A stretch of DNA of 37,832 nt, from positions 1-37,832 of the forward strand of contig JAUCBJ010008752.1 in NCBI GenBank assembly GCA_032718475.1, in the 5' to 3' direction. The position numbers and the translations under genes are program-made. Every line of letters starts with the position of its first letter. The stretch's first letter is position 1. Origin of the DNA: Nemertoderma westbladi (Eukaryota > Xenacoelomorpha > Nemertodermatida > Nemertodermatidae). The notes below the pieces were generated by a model. It saw only the letters and a list, made by a program, of their open reading frames with translations. It made no database searches and was not told the origin of the DNA. Below are positions 7,692-19,740 of this stretch, one piece after another.

Positions 7692-8327
7692 ATGGAAACC
7701 TACGACGAACTAAAAGCCTCTCTAAAGGCTTTAATAAATAAAAAGTCGGGAATTGAGTCGGAGATTAAAGAACTCACGTCGGTTCTGGAATCCCAAGGTA
7801 ATGTAGGAATGCAGACAGCATTGGTAGACTCCGAGGGTTTCCCGAGGGCGGACGTCGACGTGTTCTCGGTAGTGACGACGAGACAGCAGATAAATCGACT
7901 ACAAAACGACCACAAAACGCTGATGCTTGACATCGAGGAACGCTTAAACGCGCTGCACCAGCGGGAACGGGAGGACAAGGAGTTCCGAGCGCATGTTAGT
8001 GTTCCCGTCCACGTTCCGCACCCTAGCGAGCCATTCCTCACCGTGGACGCGGTAGCCGAAGAGAGTCCGGCGGAGCGGGCCGGGTTGCTGCTCGGGGATC
8101 GGATCACTCAGTTCGGTTCCATTACGGCGGGGAACTTTGAAGAACTGCGTAACATCTCGGATGTTGTCGGTCACAGTCAGGGGAAGAGCGTTCCGCTTAT
8201 AGTGGTGCGTGGGGAACGTAAGGAGTTGGTCCATCTGTCATTAGTTCCTCAGCTGTGGAAGGGAAGGGGTTTGATTGGTTGTCTCATAAACATTATTAGT
8301 AAGTCTGAATCTGATTATGATAGATAA
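7692..8327 (+). CDS. PSMD9: 26S proteasome non-ATPase regulatory subunit 9 (p27/Nas2)
   Basis: The product is a 211-residue assembly chaperone of the proteasome 19S base. In yeast and mammals this family binds the Rpt5 carboxyl tail and helps build the Rpt4-Rpt5 module before leaving the finished particle. Visible here: an amino-terminal helical, coiled-coil-like region (residues 1-38), the family hallmark VGMQTALVDSEGFPRADVDV (38-57), LQNDHK (70-75), a variable linker (about 91-112), and a PDZ domain from about 114 to 199 with SPAERAGLLLGD (125-136) and the carboxyl-terminal WKGRGLIGCLI (189-199). Length is close to that of the human protein. The start has a good context (AAAATGG), and no upstream in-frame extension is needed. 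The gene is a single frame, whereas vertebrate PSMD9 is split by introns. It may be a true intronless locus or a retrocopy, but there is no poly(A) tail or flanking duplication to prove the latter. Its GC content is clearly higher than that of its surroundings. Confidence 0.95.
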   Translation: METYDELKASLKALINKKSGIESEIKELTSVLESQGNVGMQTALVDSEGFPRADVDVFSVVTTRQQINRLQNDHKTLMLDIEERLNALHQREREDKEFRAHVSVPVHVPHPSEPFLTVDAVAEESPAERAGLLLGDRITQFGSITAGNFEELRNISDVVGHSQGKSVPLIVVRGERKELVHLSLVPQLWKGRGLIGCLINIISKSESDYDR

Positions 8328-8540
8328 TTGTAACTATAAGCCTACCGGTACCTTCCCTTATCTATTATTAGTTGTAACTATTTTTATATTATATTGTTAT
8401 TCATTAACATCAGTAAATCTATTAGTATTTCTATTCTACGAAACTGGGCGATGTTTTTTCTGGGTCTTTCTTTCACATTGGGATAATAGGGGTTACAGAC
8501 GATACCATCACCTGAAATAGTGTCCAAATTCGGTGACAGA
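8328..8540 (+). other. 3' flank of PSMD9
   Basis: AT-rich sequence after the TAA at 8325-8327, with TACCGGTACC near 8342. No AATAAA occurs before the miniature element at 8541. A frame at 8317-8520 overlaps the end of PSMD9 and encodes only hydrophobic low-complexity residues; it is not regarded as a gene. Confidence 0.5.
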
Positions 8541-8792
8541 GGGGGAAACTTGACGCAAATCCCATCTCGGCGAATTAATATCCTGCCTCAATGCTAAATT
8601 ATAAATTTAGGGGAATATATCAGGTTTCAGTGGCACTTATTATAACCAAAACAATAAACTGAAGTCAATATAACAACAAGTTACGGTTTTATTTTTTAAG
8701 AGTAATCAGCTGTTATTTGCGTCGAATTTCCCCTGGAGATTGAGGAATTTTATTGCGTCGAAAGTCCCGTCCCCCCCCCCCCCCCCCCCCCC
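8541..8792. mobile_element. G/C-bounded miniature inverted-repeat element, copy 2
   Basis: Homologous along its whole length to 4605-4849, in the same orientation. The left end is GGGGGAAACTTGACGCAAAT. Its inverse appears twice on the right, as ATTTGCGTCGAATTTCCCC (8715-8733) and, about 20 bases further out, as ATTGCGTCGAAAGTCCCG before a run of 22 C (8771-8792). The two direct copies at the right end show that the family has a doubled right terminus. The G run is only 5 here against 16 in copy 1, while the C run is longer. It starts 214 bp after the PSMD9 stop codon. Confidence 0.8.
8653..8658 (+). promoter_or_regulatory. Candidate polyadenylation signal AATAAA
   Basis: First canonical AATAAA downstream of the PSMD9 stop, 326 bp after it and inside the miniature element, with a T-rich stretch beginning about 35 bp later. 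The same hexamer is conserved in element copy 1. Use as the PSMD9 processing signal is inferred from position only. Confidence 0.35.
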
Positions 8793-8934
8793 TTGATTGA
8801 ATTTGAAAATCAGGTTCTGATGGAAATTCTCGTACATTTTTATACAAAGTTTAACTAATCCGAAACATCAGCCAGGAGAAGTACATACAGGACAACATTT
8901 GAGAAATTTCAATTGAGAACTAAATCAATTTTGA

Positions 8935-10015
8935 CTAATTTCAGTTACTTACAGTTTAGTATTAAAAAATGTAGCATTTCAGTTACAGTATTACAAAATT
9001 GAGCATTTCAGTTACAGTTTCAGTATTACAAAATTGAGCATTTCAGTTACACTTACAGTATTACAAAATTGAGCATTTCAGTTACAGTTTCAGTATTAGA
9101 AAATTGAGTATTTCAGTTACAGTTTCAGTATTACAAAATTGAGCATTTCAGTTACAGTTTCAATATTACAAAATTGAGCATTTCAGTATTACAAAATTGA
9201 GCATTTCAGTTACAGTTTCAGTATTACAAAATTGAGCATTTCAGTTACAGTTTCAATATTACAAAATTGAGCATTTCAGTATTACAAAATTGAGCATTTC
9301 AGTTACAGTTACAGTATTACCAAATTGAGCATTTCAGTTACAGTTTCAGTATTACAAAATTGAGCATTTCAGTTACAGTTTCAGTATTACAAAATTGAGC
9401 ATTTCAGCTACAGTTTCAGTATTACAAAATTGAGCATTTCAGTTACAGTTTCAGTATTACAAAATTGAGCATTTCAGTTACAGTTTCAATATTACAAAAT
9501 TGAGCATTTCAGTATTACAAAATTGAGCATTTCAGTTACAGTTACAGTATTACCAAATTGAGCATTTCAGTTACAGTTTCAGTATTACAAAATTGAGCAT
9601 TTCAGTTACAGTATTACCAAATTGAGCATTTCAGTTACAGTTTCAGTATTACAAAATTGAGCATTTCAGTTACAGTTTCAGTATTACAAAATTGAGCATT
9701 TCAGCTACAGTTTCAGTATTACAAAATTGAGCATTTCAGTTACAGTTTCAGTATTACAAAATTGAGCATTTCAGCTACAGTTTCAGTATTACAAAATTGA
9801 GCATTTCAGTTACAGTATTACCAAATTGAGCATTTCAGTTACAGTTTCAGTATTACAAAATTGAGCATTTCAGTTACAGTTTCAGTATTACAAAATTGAG
9901 CATTTCAGCTACAGTTTCAGTATTACAAAATTGAGCATTTCAGTTACAGTTTCAGTATTAGAAAATTGAGCGTTTCAGTTACAGTTTTGATCCTTATAAA
10001 ATTTCAGTTTCAGTT
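8935..10015 (+). repeat. Minisatellite with 23/29/35-bp units
   Basis: About 30 head-to-tail units share the block ATTACAAAATTGAGCATTTC. The remainder is made of one, two or three hexamers of the type TTCAGT or TACAGT, so unit length is 23, 29 or 35 bp. The 35-bp form is the most common. Short forms recur near 9175-9198, 9268-9291 and 9501-9524 in similar contexts, showing duplication of multi-unit blocks. Variants ACCAAATTG and TTCAGCTACAG are also shared by several units. The edges are degenerate (8920-8985 and 9985-10015). It is not related by eye to the 27-bp satellite. Confidence 0.95.
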
Positions 10016-11349
10016 ATAGAATCAATATATTATCCCACGTAGTTAGCAGTCATTGAATGAAATATGTCAGTAAAGGTTGAGCTCTTTTCACCTTGGTGTA
10101 GGATAGATATATGACGACCAAAGGAAGAGAACGAGCATAACGAGGCTGATAAAGCTAATAATAATAATCTAATAATAATCGCGGGCTAATAATTCCTGAG
10201 ACCTTCAAAACGTATGTACCTATTTGTGCTAAATTCAATAAATTTTAAGTACAAAAAAAAACAAAGTCTCTGGCTCAGGTTCCGGTATTTTTCAATCTGA
10301 TTCTCTCGGTAGGTCTCTGGCTCACCGGTATTAAGAAAAACAGGTCTCTGTTTCAACTCTACACATTATTGACATTCATTCATACTCACTCCCAATTGTT
10401 TTTTCAATGGTTTTGAGTTCAAAGCTCAAAGGTTTACTACTTGTTTACATAACATAATATTAACTCGTTATCTTTCATAACCCATCGATATTTATTTATT
10501 TAATTCTCATTCGTAATACCTTCCACTGGCATAACACGTTTTTATTTCAAATTGTTTCTTCTTACGTAGATGAATCACCATTTTTCTGGAAGTAAATGTT
10601 TGCTTCACTTGTATTTAAGCATTCGTGCGCCGAATTCATTTCTGTAATATTTGAAGGCTTTTCGTGCATGTATCTTAATCTTGACTAGAAATCATAGGAT
10701 TTTTTTTATTTATTTTTATTAGAAATTGACTAACGTTTTGACTGACATTTATTTTTTCTCATGTTATATTGGACATTCTGTGCTCACTATATATAATATT
10801 ACATAATATAATATATTATAACGATATATTACATAAAATATTATATAATTCCTAATATTCATAATTCATAATATACAAAGAATTCTTATATTTTTGTACA
10901 AGAGCTTTATTATACTTTTTTTTCATTGCATATAAAATGTGTAAAAGTGTAAAAATGTATCTTACTTACTAGCATTACTTAGTTGGCATCGATTCGATTA
11001 GCAGCAATTCAATATTTGAAAATTTATATTAGTAATTGAGATTTACAAGTTGAAGTTACCCTTGATCTAACTAACTATCTACTACTACTATTATTATGGT
11101 TTATTGTGACATAAAATACAAGAATAGACCATATCCTGAAATAGCCTACATTGTCTTTAATTCATGCACCCCCCAAATTTTTCAAGAAATCTTAATGACA
11201 TTGCATAAAATTTTATTCAAATTTAAATTTTTTGCCTTGAAAATCATTATAAGAACTAACTACATAAAAGGTGCCCCCCTCCCACTTAATAGGGTTAAGT
11301 TTCAAGAGACTTAAAATTTTGGTTCGGCGTATATTTTATTTAATAATTG
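10016..11349. other. AT-rich gene-free stretch
   Basis: No gene is seen. It contains AAT-type microsatellite near 10157-10186, three GTCTCTG words (10266, 10313 and 10344), the first two as GTCTCTGGCTCA, and a strongly AT-only stretch at about 10788-10880 rich in TATAATATT-type self-complementary words. The short frame at 11096-11314 has no recognisable product. A TTAATAGGGTTAA word at 11287-11299 is discussed under the rejected items. Confidence 0.5.
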
Positions 11350-12440
11350 TAATTAAGTAATTTAATATTTGGATAACTCGAAAGTAATTTATTAGTTGGA
11401 TAAACAAAAGTAATTTATTAGTTGGATAACACAAAAGTAATTTATTAGTTGGAGAACACCAAAGTAAGTTATTAGTTGGATAACACCAAAGTAAGTTATT
11501 AGTTGGAGAACACCAAAGTAAGTTATTAGTTGGATAACACAAAAGTAATTTATTCGTTGGATAACACAAAAGTAATTTATTAGTTGGATAACCCAAAAGT
11601 AATTTATTAGTTGGATAACACCAAAGTAATTTATTAGTTGGATAACACCAAAGTAAGTTATTAGTTGGATAACACCAAAGTAAGTTATTAGTTGGATAAC
11701 CCAAAAGTAATTTATTAGTTGGATAAACAAAAGTAATTTATTAGTTGGATAACACAAAAGTAAGTTACTAGTTGGATAACACCAAAGTAAGTTACTAGTT
11801 GGATAACACAAAAGTAATTTATTAGTTGGATAACACAAAAGTAAGTTACTAGTTGGATAACACCAAAGTAAGTTATTAGTTGGAGAACACCAAAGTAAGT
11901 TATTAGTTGGATAACACAAAAGTAATTTATTCGTTGGATAACACAAAAGTAATTTATTGTTGGATAACCCAAAAGTAATTTATTAGTTGGATAACACCAA
12001 AGTAATTTATTAGTTGGGTAACACCAAAGTAAGTTATTAGTTGGATAACACCAAAGTAAGTTATTAGTTGGATAACACCAAAGTAAGTTATTAGTTGGAT
12101 AACACAAAAGTAATTTATTCGTTGGATAACACAAAAGTAATTTATTAGTTGGATAAACAAAAGTAATTTATTAGTTGGATAACACCAAAGTAATTTACTA
12201 GTTGGATAACACAAAAGTAATTTATTCGTTGGATAACACAAAAGTAATTTATTAGTTGGATAACACCAAAGTAATTTATTAGTTGGATAACCCAAAAGTA
12301 ATTTATTAGTTGGATAACCCAAAAGTAATTTATTAGTTGGATAACACCAAAGTAATTTATTAGTTGGATAACACCAAAGTAAGTTATTAGTTGGATAACA
12401 CCAAAGTAATTTATTAGTTGGATAACACTAAAGTAAGTTA
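11350..12440 (+). repeat. Satellite left edge, short higher-order pattern
   Basis: The array begins with imperfect monomers (GGATAACTCGAAAG near 11371-11384). This part lacks the 26-bp CACCAAATTATTT monomer and the 30-bp monomer. It is marked instead by GGATAAACAAAAG units at about 11398, 11721 and 12151, which repeat at roughly 323 and 430 bp. Confidence 0.8.
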
Positions 12441-14140
12441 CTAGTTGGATAACACCAAATTATTTATTAGTTGGATAACACCAAAGTAAGTTATTAGTTG
12501 GATAACACCAAAGTAATTTATTAGTTGGATAACACTAAAGTAATTTATTAGTTGGATAACACCAAAGTAATTTATTAGTTGGATAACACAAAAGTAAGTT
12601 ACTAGTTGGATAACACCAAATTATTTATTAGTTGGATAACACCAAAGTAAGTTATTAGTTGGATAACACCAAAGTAAGTTATTAGTTGGATAACACAAAA
12701 GTAATTTATTAGTTGGATAACACCAAAGTAATTTATTAGTTGAATAACACCAAAGTAAGTTATTAGTTGGATAACACTAAAGTAAGTTACTAGTTGGATA
12801 ACACCAAATTATTTATTAGTTGGATAACACCAAAGTAAGTTATTAGTTGGATAACACCAAAGTAAGTTATTAGTTGGATAACACAAAAGTAATTTATTAG
12901 TTGGATAACACCAAAGTAATTTATTAGTTGAATAACACCAAAGTAAGTTATTAGTTGGATAACACCAAAGTAATTTATTAGTTGGATAACACTAAAGTAA
13001 GTTACTAGTTGGATAACACCAAATTATTTATTAGTTGGATAACACCAAAGTAAGTTATTAGTTGGATAACACCAAAGTAATTTATTAGTTGGATAACACT
13101 AAAGTAAGTTACTAGTTGGATAACACCAAATTATTTATTAGTTGGATAACACCAAAGTAAGTTATTAGTTGGATAACACCAAAGTAATTTATTAGTTGGA
13201 TAACACTAAAGTAATTTATTAGTTGGATAACACCAAAGTAATTTATTAGTTGGATAACACTAAAGTAAGTTACTAGTTGGATAACACCAAATTATTTATT
13301 AGTTGGATAACACCAAAGTAAGTTATTAGTTGGATAACACCAAAGTAAGTTATTAGTTGGATAACACAAAAGTAATTTATTAGTTGGATAACACCAAAGT
13401 AATTTATTAGTTGGATAACACCAAAGTAAGTTATTAGTTGGATAACACCAAAGTAATTTATTAGTTGGATAACACTAAAGTAAGTTACTAGTTGGATAAC
13501 ACCAAATTATTTATTAGTTGGATAACACCAAAGTAAGTTATTAGTTGGATAACACCAAAGTAAGTTATTAGTTGGATAACACAAAAGTAATTTATTAGTT
13601 GGATAACACCAAAGTAATTTATTAGTTGGATAACACCAAAGTAAGTTATTAGTTGGATAACACTAAAGTAAGTTACTAGTTGGATAACACCAAATTATTT
13701 ATTAGTTGGATAACACCAAAGTAAGTTATTAGTTGGATAACACCAAAGTAATTTATTAGTTGGATAACACTAAAGTAAGTTACTAGTTGGATAACACCAA
13801 ATTATTTATTAGTTGGATAACACCAAAGTAAGTTATTAGTTGGATAACACCAAAGTAATTTATTAGTTGGATAACACTAAAGTAAGTTACTAGTTGGATA
13901 ACACCAAATTATTTATTAGTTGGATAACACCAAAGTAAGTTATTAGTTGGATAACACCAAAGTAATTTATTAGTTGGATAACACCAAAGTAATTTATTAG
14001 TTGGATAACACCAAAGTAATTTATTAGTTGGATAACACTAAAGTAAGTTACTAGTTGGATAACACCAAATTATTTATTAGTTGGATAACACCAAAGTAAG
14101 TTATTAGTTGGATAACACCAAAGTAATTTAATATTTGGAT
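12440..14140 (+). repeat. Satellite domain with 107-240 bp higher-order units
   Basis: Blocks of four to nine monomers each end in a CACTAAAGTAAGTTACT monomer followed by the 26-bp CACCAAATTATTT monomer. The 26-bp monomers fall near 12457, 12618, 12807, 13021 and 13128, so block lengths of 161, 188, 215 and 107 bp differ by whole 27-bp monomers. Parts of this domain reappear inside the later array, for example 13.19-13.5 kb at about 18.10-18.4 kb (offset 4909). Confidence 0.8.
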
Positions 14141-17100
14141 AACACTAAAGTAAGTTACTAGTTGGATAACACCAAATTATTTATTAGTTGGATAACACCA
14201 AAGTAAGTTATTAGTTGGATAACACCAAAGTAAGTGAATAGTTGGATAACACCAAAGTAAGTTACTAGTTGGATAACACCAAAGTAATTTAATATTTGGA
14301 TAACACTAAAGTAAGTTACTAGTTGGATAACACCAAATTATTTATTAGTTGGATAACACAAAAGTAAGTTACTAGTTGGATAACACCAAATTATTTATTA
14401 GTTGGATAACACCAAAGTAAGTTATTAGTTGGATAACACCAAAGTAAGTTAATAGTTGGATAACACCAAATTAATTTAATATTTGGATAACACTAAAGTA
14501 AGTTATTATTTGGATAACACCAAAGTAATTTAATATTTGGATAACACCAAATTATTTATTAGTTGGATAACACCAAAGTAAGTTATTAGTTGGATAACAC
14601 TAAAGTAAGTTATTAGTTGGATAACACCAAAGTAATTTAATATTTGGATAACACCAAAGTAATTTAATAGTTGGATAACACCATTTAAGTAATTTATTAG
14701 TTGGATAACACCAAAGTAAGTTATTAGTTGGATAACACCAAAGTAAGTTATTAGTTCGATAACACCAAAGCAATTTTATATTTGGATAACATCAAAGTAG
14801 TTTAGTATTTGGATAACTCCAAATTATTTAATAGTTGGATAACACCAAAGTAAGTTATTAGTTGGATAACACCAAAGTAAGTTAATAGTTGGATAACACC
14901 AAAGTAAGTTATTAGTTTGATAACACTAAAGTAAGTTATTAGTTGGATAACACCAAAGTAATTTAATATTTGGATAACACCAAATTATTTATTAGTTGGA
15001 TAACACAAAAGTAATTTATTAGTTGGATAACACAAAAGTAAGTTAATAGTTGGATAACACCAAAGTAAGTTATTAGTTTGATAACACCAAAGTAAGTTAA
15101 TAGTTGGATAACACCAAAGTAATTTAATATTTGGATAACACCAAATTATTTATTAGTTGGATAACACCAAAGTAAGTTATTAGTTGGATAACACCAAAGT
15201 AAGTTATTAGTTTGATAACACTAAAGTAAGTTATTAGTTGGATAACACCAAAGTAATTTAATATTTGGATAACACCAAATTATTTATTAGTTGGATAACA
15301 CAAAAGTAATTTATTAGTTGGATAACACAAAAGTAAGTTAATAGTTGGATAACACCAAAGTAAGTTATTAGTTTGATAACACCAAAGTAAGTTAATAGTT
15401 GGATAACACCAAAGTAATTTAATATTTGGATAACACCAAATTATTTATTAGTTGGATAACACCAAAGTAAGTTATTAGTTGGATAACACTAAAGTAAGTT
15501 ATTAGTTGGATAACACCAAAGTAATTTAATATTTGGATAACACCAAAGTAATTTAATAGTTGGATAACACCATTTAAGTAATTTATTAGTTGGATAACAC
15601 CAAAGTAAGTTATTAGTTGGATAACACCAAAGCAATTTTATATTTGGATAACACCATTTAAGTAATTTATTAGTTGGATAACACCAAAGTAAGTTATTAG
15701 TTGGATAACACCAAAGTAAGTTAATAGTTGGATAACACCAAAGTAATTTAATATTTTGATAACACCAAATTATTTATTAGTTGGATAACACCAAAGCAAG
15801 TTATTAGTTGGATAACACCAAAGTAAGTTATTAGTTGGATAACACCAAAGTAAGTTAATAGTTGGATAACACCAAAGTAATTTAATATTTGGATAACACC
15901 AAAGTAATTTATTAATTGGATAACACCAAAGTAATTTATTAGTTGGATAACACAAAAGTAATTTATTAGTTGGATAACACAAAAGTAAGTTAATAGTTGG
16001 ATAACACCAAAGTAAGTTATTAGTTTGATAACACCAAAGTAAGTTAATAGTTGGATAACACCAAAGTAATTTAATATTTGGATAACACCAAATTATTTAT
16101 TAGTTGGATAACACCAAAGTAATTTATTAGTTGGATAACACCAAAGTAAGTTATTAGTTGGATAACACCAAAGTAAGTTAATAGTTGGATAACACCAAAG
16201 TAATTTAATATTTGGATAACACCAAAGTAATTTATTAGTTGGATAACACCAAAGTAAGTTAATAGTTGGATAACACCAAAGTAATTTAATATTTGGATAA
16301 CACCAAAGTAATTTATTAGTTGGATAACACCAAAGTAAGTTATTAGTTTGATAACACCAAAGTAAGTTACTAGTTGGATAACACCAAAGTAATTTACTAG
16401 TTGGATAACCCAAAAGTAATTTATTAGTTGGATAACACAAAAGTAATTTATTAGTTGGATAACACCAAAGTAAGTTACTAGTTGGATAACGCCAAAGTAA
16501 TTTATTAGTTGGATAACACAAAAGTAAGTTACTAGTTGGATAACACCAAAGTAAGTTACTAGTTGGATAACCCAAAAGTAATTTATTGGTTGGATAACAC
16601 CAAAGTAAGTTACTAGTTGGATAACCCAAAAGTAATTTATTAGTTGGATAACACCAAAGTAAGTTACTAGTTGGATAACGCCAAAGTAATTTATTAGTTG
16701 GATAACACAAAAGTAAGTTACTAGTTGGATAACACCAAAGTAAGTTACTAGTTGGATAACCCAAAAGTAATTTATTGGTTGGATAACACCAAAGTAAGTT
16801 ACTAGTTGGATAACGCCAAAGTAATTTATTAGTTGGATAACACAAAAGTAAGTTACTAGTTGGATAACACCAAAGTAATTTAATATTTGGATAACACCAA
16901 ATTATTTATTAGTTGGATAACACCAAAGTAAGTTATTAGTTGGATAACACTAAAGTAAGTTATTAGTTGGATAACACCAAAGTAATTTAATATTTGGATA
17001 ACACCAAAGTAATTTAATAGTTGGATAACACCATTTAAGTAATTTATTAGTTGGATAACACCAAAGTAAGTTAATAGTTGGATAACACCAAAGTAATTTA

Positions 17101-19740
17101 ATATTTTGATAACACCAAATTATTTATTAGTTTGATAACACCAAAGTAAGTTATTAGTTGGATAACACCAAAGTAAGTTATTAGTTGGATAACACCAAAG
17201 TAAGTTAATAGTTGGATAACACCAAAGTAATTTAATATTTGGATAACACCAAAGTAATTTATTAATTGGATAACACCAAAGTAATTTATTAGTTGGATAA
17301 CACAAAAGTAATTTATTAGTTGGATAACACAAAAGTAAGTTAATAGTTGGATAACACCAAAGTAAGTTATTAGTTTGATAACACCAAAGTAAGTTAATAG
17401 TTGGATAACACCAAAGTAATTTAATATTTGGATAACACCAAATTATTTATTAGTTGGATAACACCAAAGTAATTTATTAGTTGGATAACACCAAAGTAAG
17501 TTATTATTTGGATAACACCAAAGTAATTTAATATTTGGATAACACCAAAGTAATTTAATAGTTGGATAACACCATTTAAGTAATTTATTAGTTGGATAAC
17601 ACCAAAGTAAGTTACTAGTTGGATAACACCAAATTATTTATTAGTTGGATAACACAAAAGTAAGTTACTAGTTGGATAACACCAAATTATTTATTAGTTG
17701 GATAACACCAAAGTAAGTTATTAGTTGGATAACACCAAAGTAAGTTAATAGTTGGATAACACCAAATTAATTTAATATTTGGATAACACCAAAGTAAGTT
17801 ATTATTTGGATAACACCAAAGTAATTTAATATTTGGATAACACCAAATTATTTATTAGTTGGATAACACCAAAGTAAGTTATTAGTTGGATAACACTAAA
17901 GTAAGTTATTAGTTGGATAACACCAAAGTAATTTAATATTTGGATAACACCAAAGTAATTTAATAGTTGGATAACACCATTTAAGTAATTTATTAGTTGG
18001 ATAACACCAAAGTAAGTTATTAGTTGGATAACACCAAAGTAAGTTATTAGTTCGATAACACCAAAGCAATTTTATATTTGGATAACATCAAAGTAATTTA
18101 TTAGTTGGATAACACTAAAGTAATTTATTAGTTGGATAACACCAAAGTAATTTATTAGTTGGATAACACTAAAGTAAGTTACTAGTTGGATAACACCAAA
18201 TTATTTATTAGTTGGATAACACCAAAGTAAGTTATTAGTTGGATAACACCAAAGTAAGTTATTAGTTGGATAACACAAAAGTAATTTATTAGTTGGATAA
18301 CACCAAAGTAATTTATTAGTTGGATAACACCAAAGTAAGTTATTAGTTGGATAACACCAAAGTAATTTATTAGTTGGATAACACTAAAGTAAGTTACTAG
18401 TTGGATAACACCAAATTATTTATTAGTTGGATAACACCAAAGTAAGTTATTAGTTGGATAACACCAAAGTAAGTTATTAGTTGGATAACACTAAAGTAAG
18501 TTATTAGTTGGATAACACCAAAGTAATTTAATATTTGGATAACACCAAAGTAATTTAATAGTTGGATAACACCATTTAAGTAATTTATTAGTTGGATAAC
18601 ACCAAAGTAAGTTATTAGTTGGATAACACCAAAGCAATTTTATATTTGGATAACACCATTTAAGTAATTTATTAGTTGGATAACACCAAAGTAAGTTATT
18701 AGTTGGATAACACCAAAGTAAGTTAATAGTTGGATAACACCAAAGTAATTTAATATTTTGATAACACCAAATTATTTATTAGTTGGATAACACCAAAGCA
18801 AGTTATTAGTTGGATAACACCAAAGTAAGTTATTAGTTGGATAACACCAAAGTAAGTTAATAGTTGGATAACACCAAAGTAATTTAATATTTGGATAACA
18901 CCAAAGTAATTTATTAATTGGATAACACCAAAGTAATTTATTAGTTGGATAACACAAAAGTAATTTATTAGTTGGATAACACAAAAGTAAGTTAATAGTT
19001 GGATAACACCAAAGTAAGTTATTAGTTTGATAACACCAAAGTAAGTTATTAGTTGGATAACACCAAAGTAATTTATTAGTTGGATAACACTAAAGTAAGT
19101 TACTAGTTGGATAACACCAAATTATTTATTAGTTGGATAACACCAAAGTAAGTTATTAGTTGGATAACACCAAAGTAAGTTATTAGTTGGATAACACAAA
19201 AGTAATTTATTAGTTGGATAACACCAAAGTAATTTATTAGTTGGATAACACCAAAGTAAGTTATTAGTTGGATAACACCAAAGTAATTTATTAGTTGGAT
19301 AACACTAAAGTAAGTTACTAGTTGGATAACACCAAATTATTTATTAGTTGGATAACACCAAAGTAAGTTATTAGTTGGATAACACCAAAGTAATTTATTA
19401 GTTGGATAACACTAAAGTAAGTTACTAGTTGGATAACACCAAATTATTTATTAGTTGGATAACACCAAAGTAAGTTATTAGTTGGATAACACCAAAGTAA
19501 TTTATTAGTTGGATAACACTAAAGTAATTTATTAGTTGGATAACACCAAAGTAATTTATTAGTTGGATAACACTAAAGTAAGTTACTAGTTGGATAACAC
19601 CAAATTATTTATTAGTTGGATAACACCAAAGTAAGTTATTAGTTGGATAACACCAAAGTAAGTTATTAGTTGGATAACACAAAAGTAATTTATTAGTTGG
19701 ATAACACCAAAGTAATTTATTAGTTGGATAACACCAAAGT
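14140..19740 (+). repeat. Satellite large higher-order unit, copy 1
   Basis: Carries all diagnostic variants: TTCGATAACACCAAAGC (14755 and 18051), the 30-bp CACCATTTAAG monomers, and a 753-bp cluster (16093-16845) rich in CGCCAAAG and CCCAAAAG monomers. It is itself a mosaic. About 14.33-14.80 kb recurs at 17.63-18.10 kb (offset 3296), then switches at about 18.10 kb to sequence like 13.19 kb. From about 14,553 its sequence recurs 5188 bp downstream. Confidence 0.8.

Noticed and set aside
7700-8107. 135-codon minus-strand frame and 7944-8234 minus-strand frame
   Set aside because: They are shadows of the GC-richer PSMD9 coding sequence.
8771-8792. C run as a sequencing artefact
   Set aside because: The equivalent position in the homologous element at 4833-4849 also has a long C run, so it belongs to the family, although the exact length is uncertain.
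11267-11299. Second piggyBac-type end (TTAATAGGG followed by TTAA)
   Set aside because: No matching inverted partner starting TTAACCCTATT was found upstream, so only one possible end exists.
11281-11300. Telomere-like TAGGGTTA word
   Set aside because: It is a single occurrence with no tandem TTAGGG repeats.
16093-16845. 250-codon minus-strand frame (and its copies at 21281 and 25530) as a repeat-protein gene
   Set aside because: It consists only of satellite monomers, starts at TTG, and is repeated wherever the monomer sequence is. Its openness follows from the 27-bp period.
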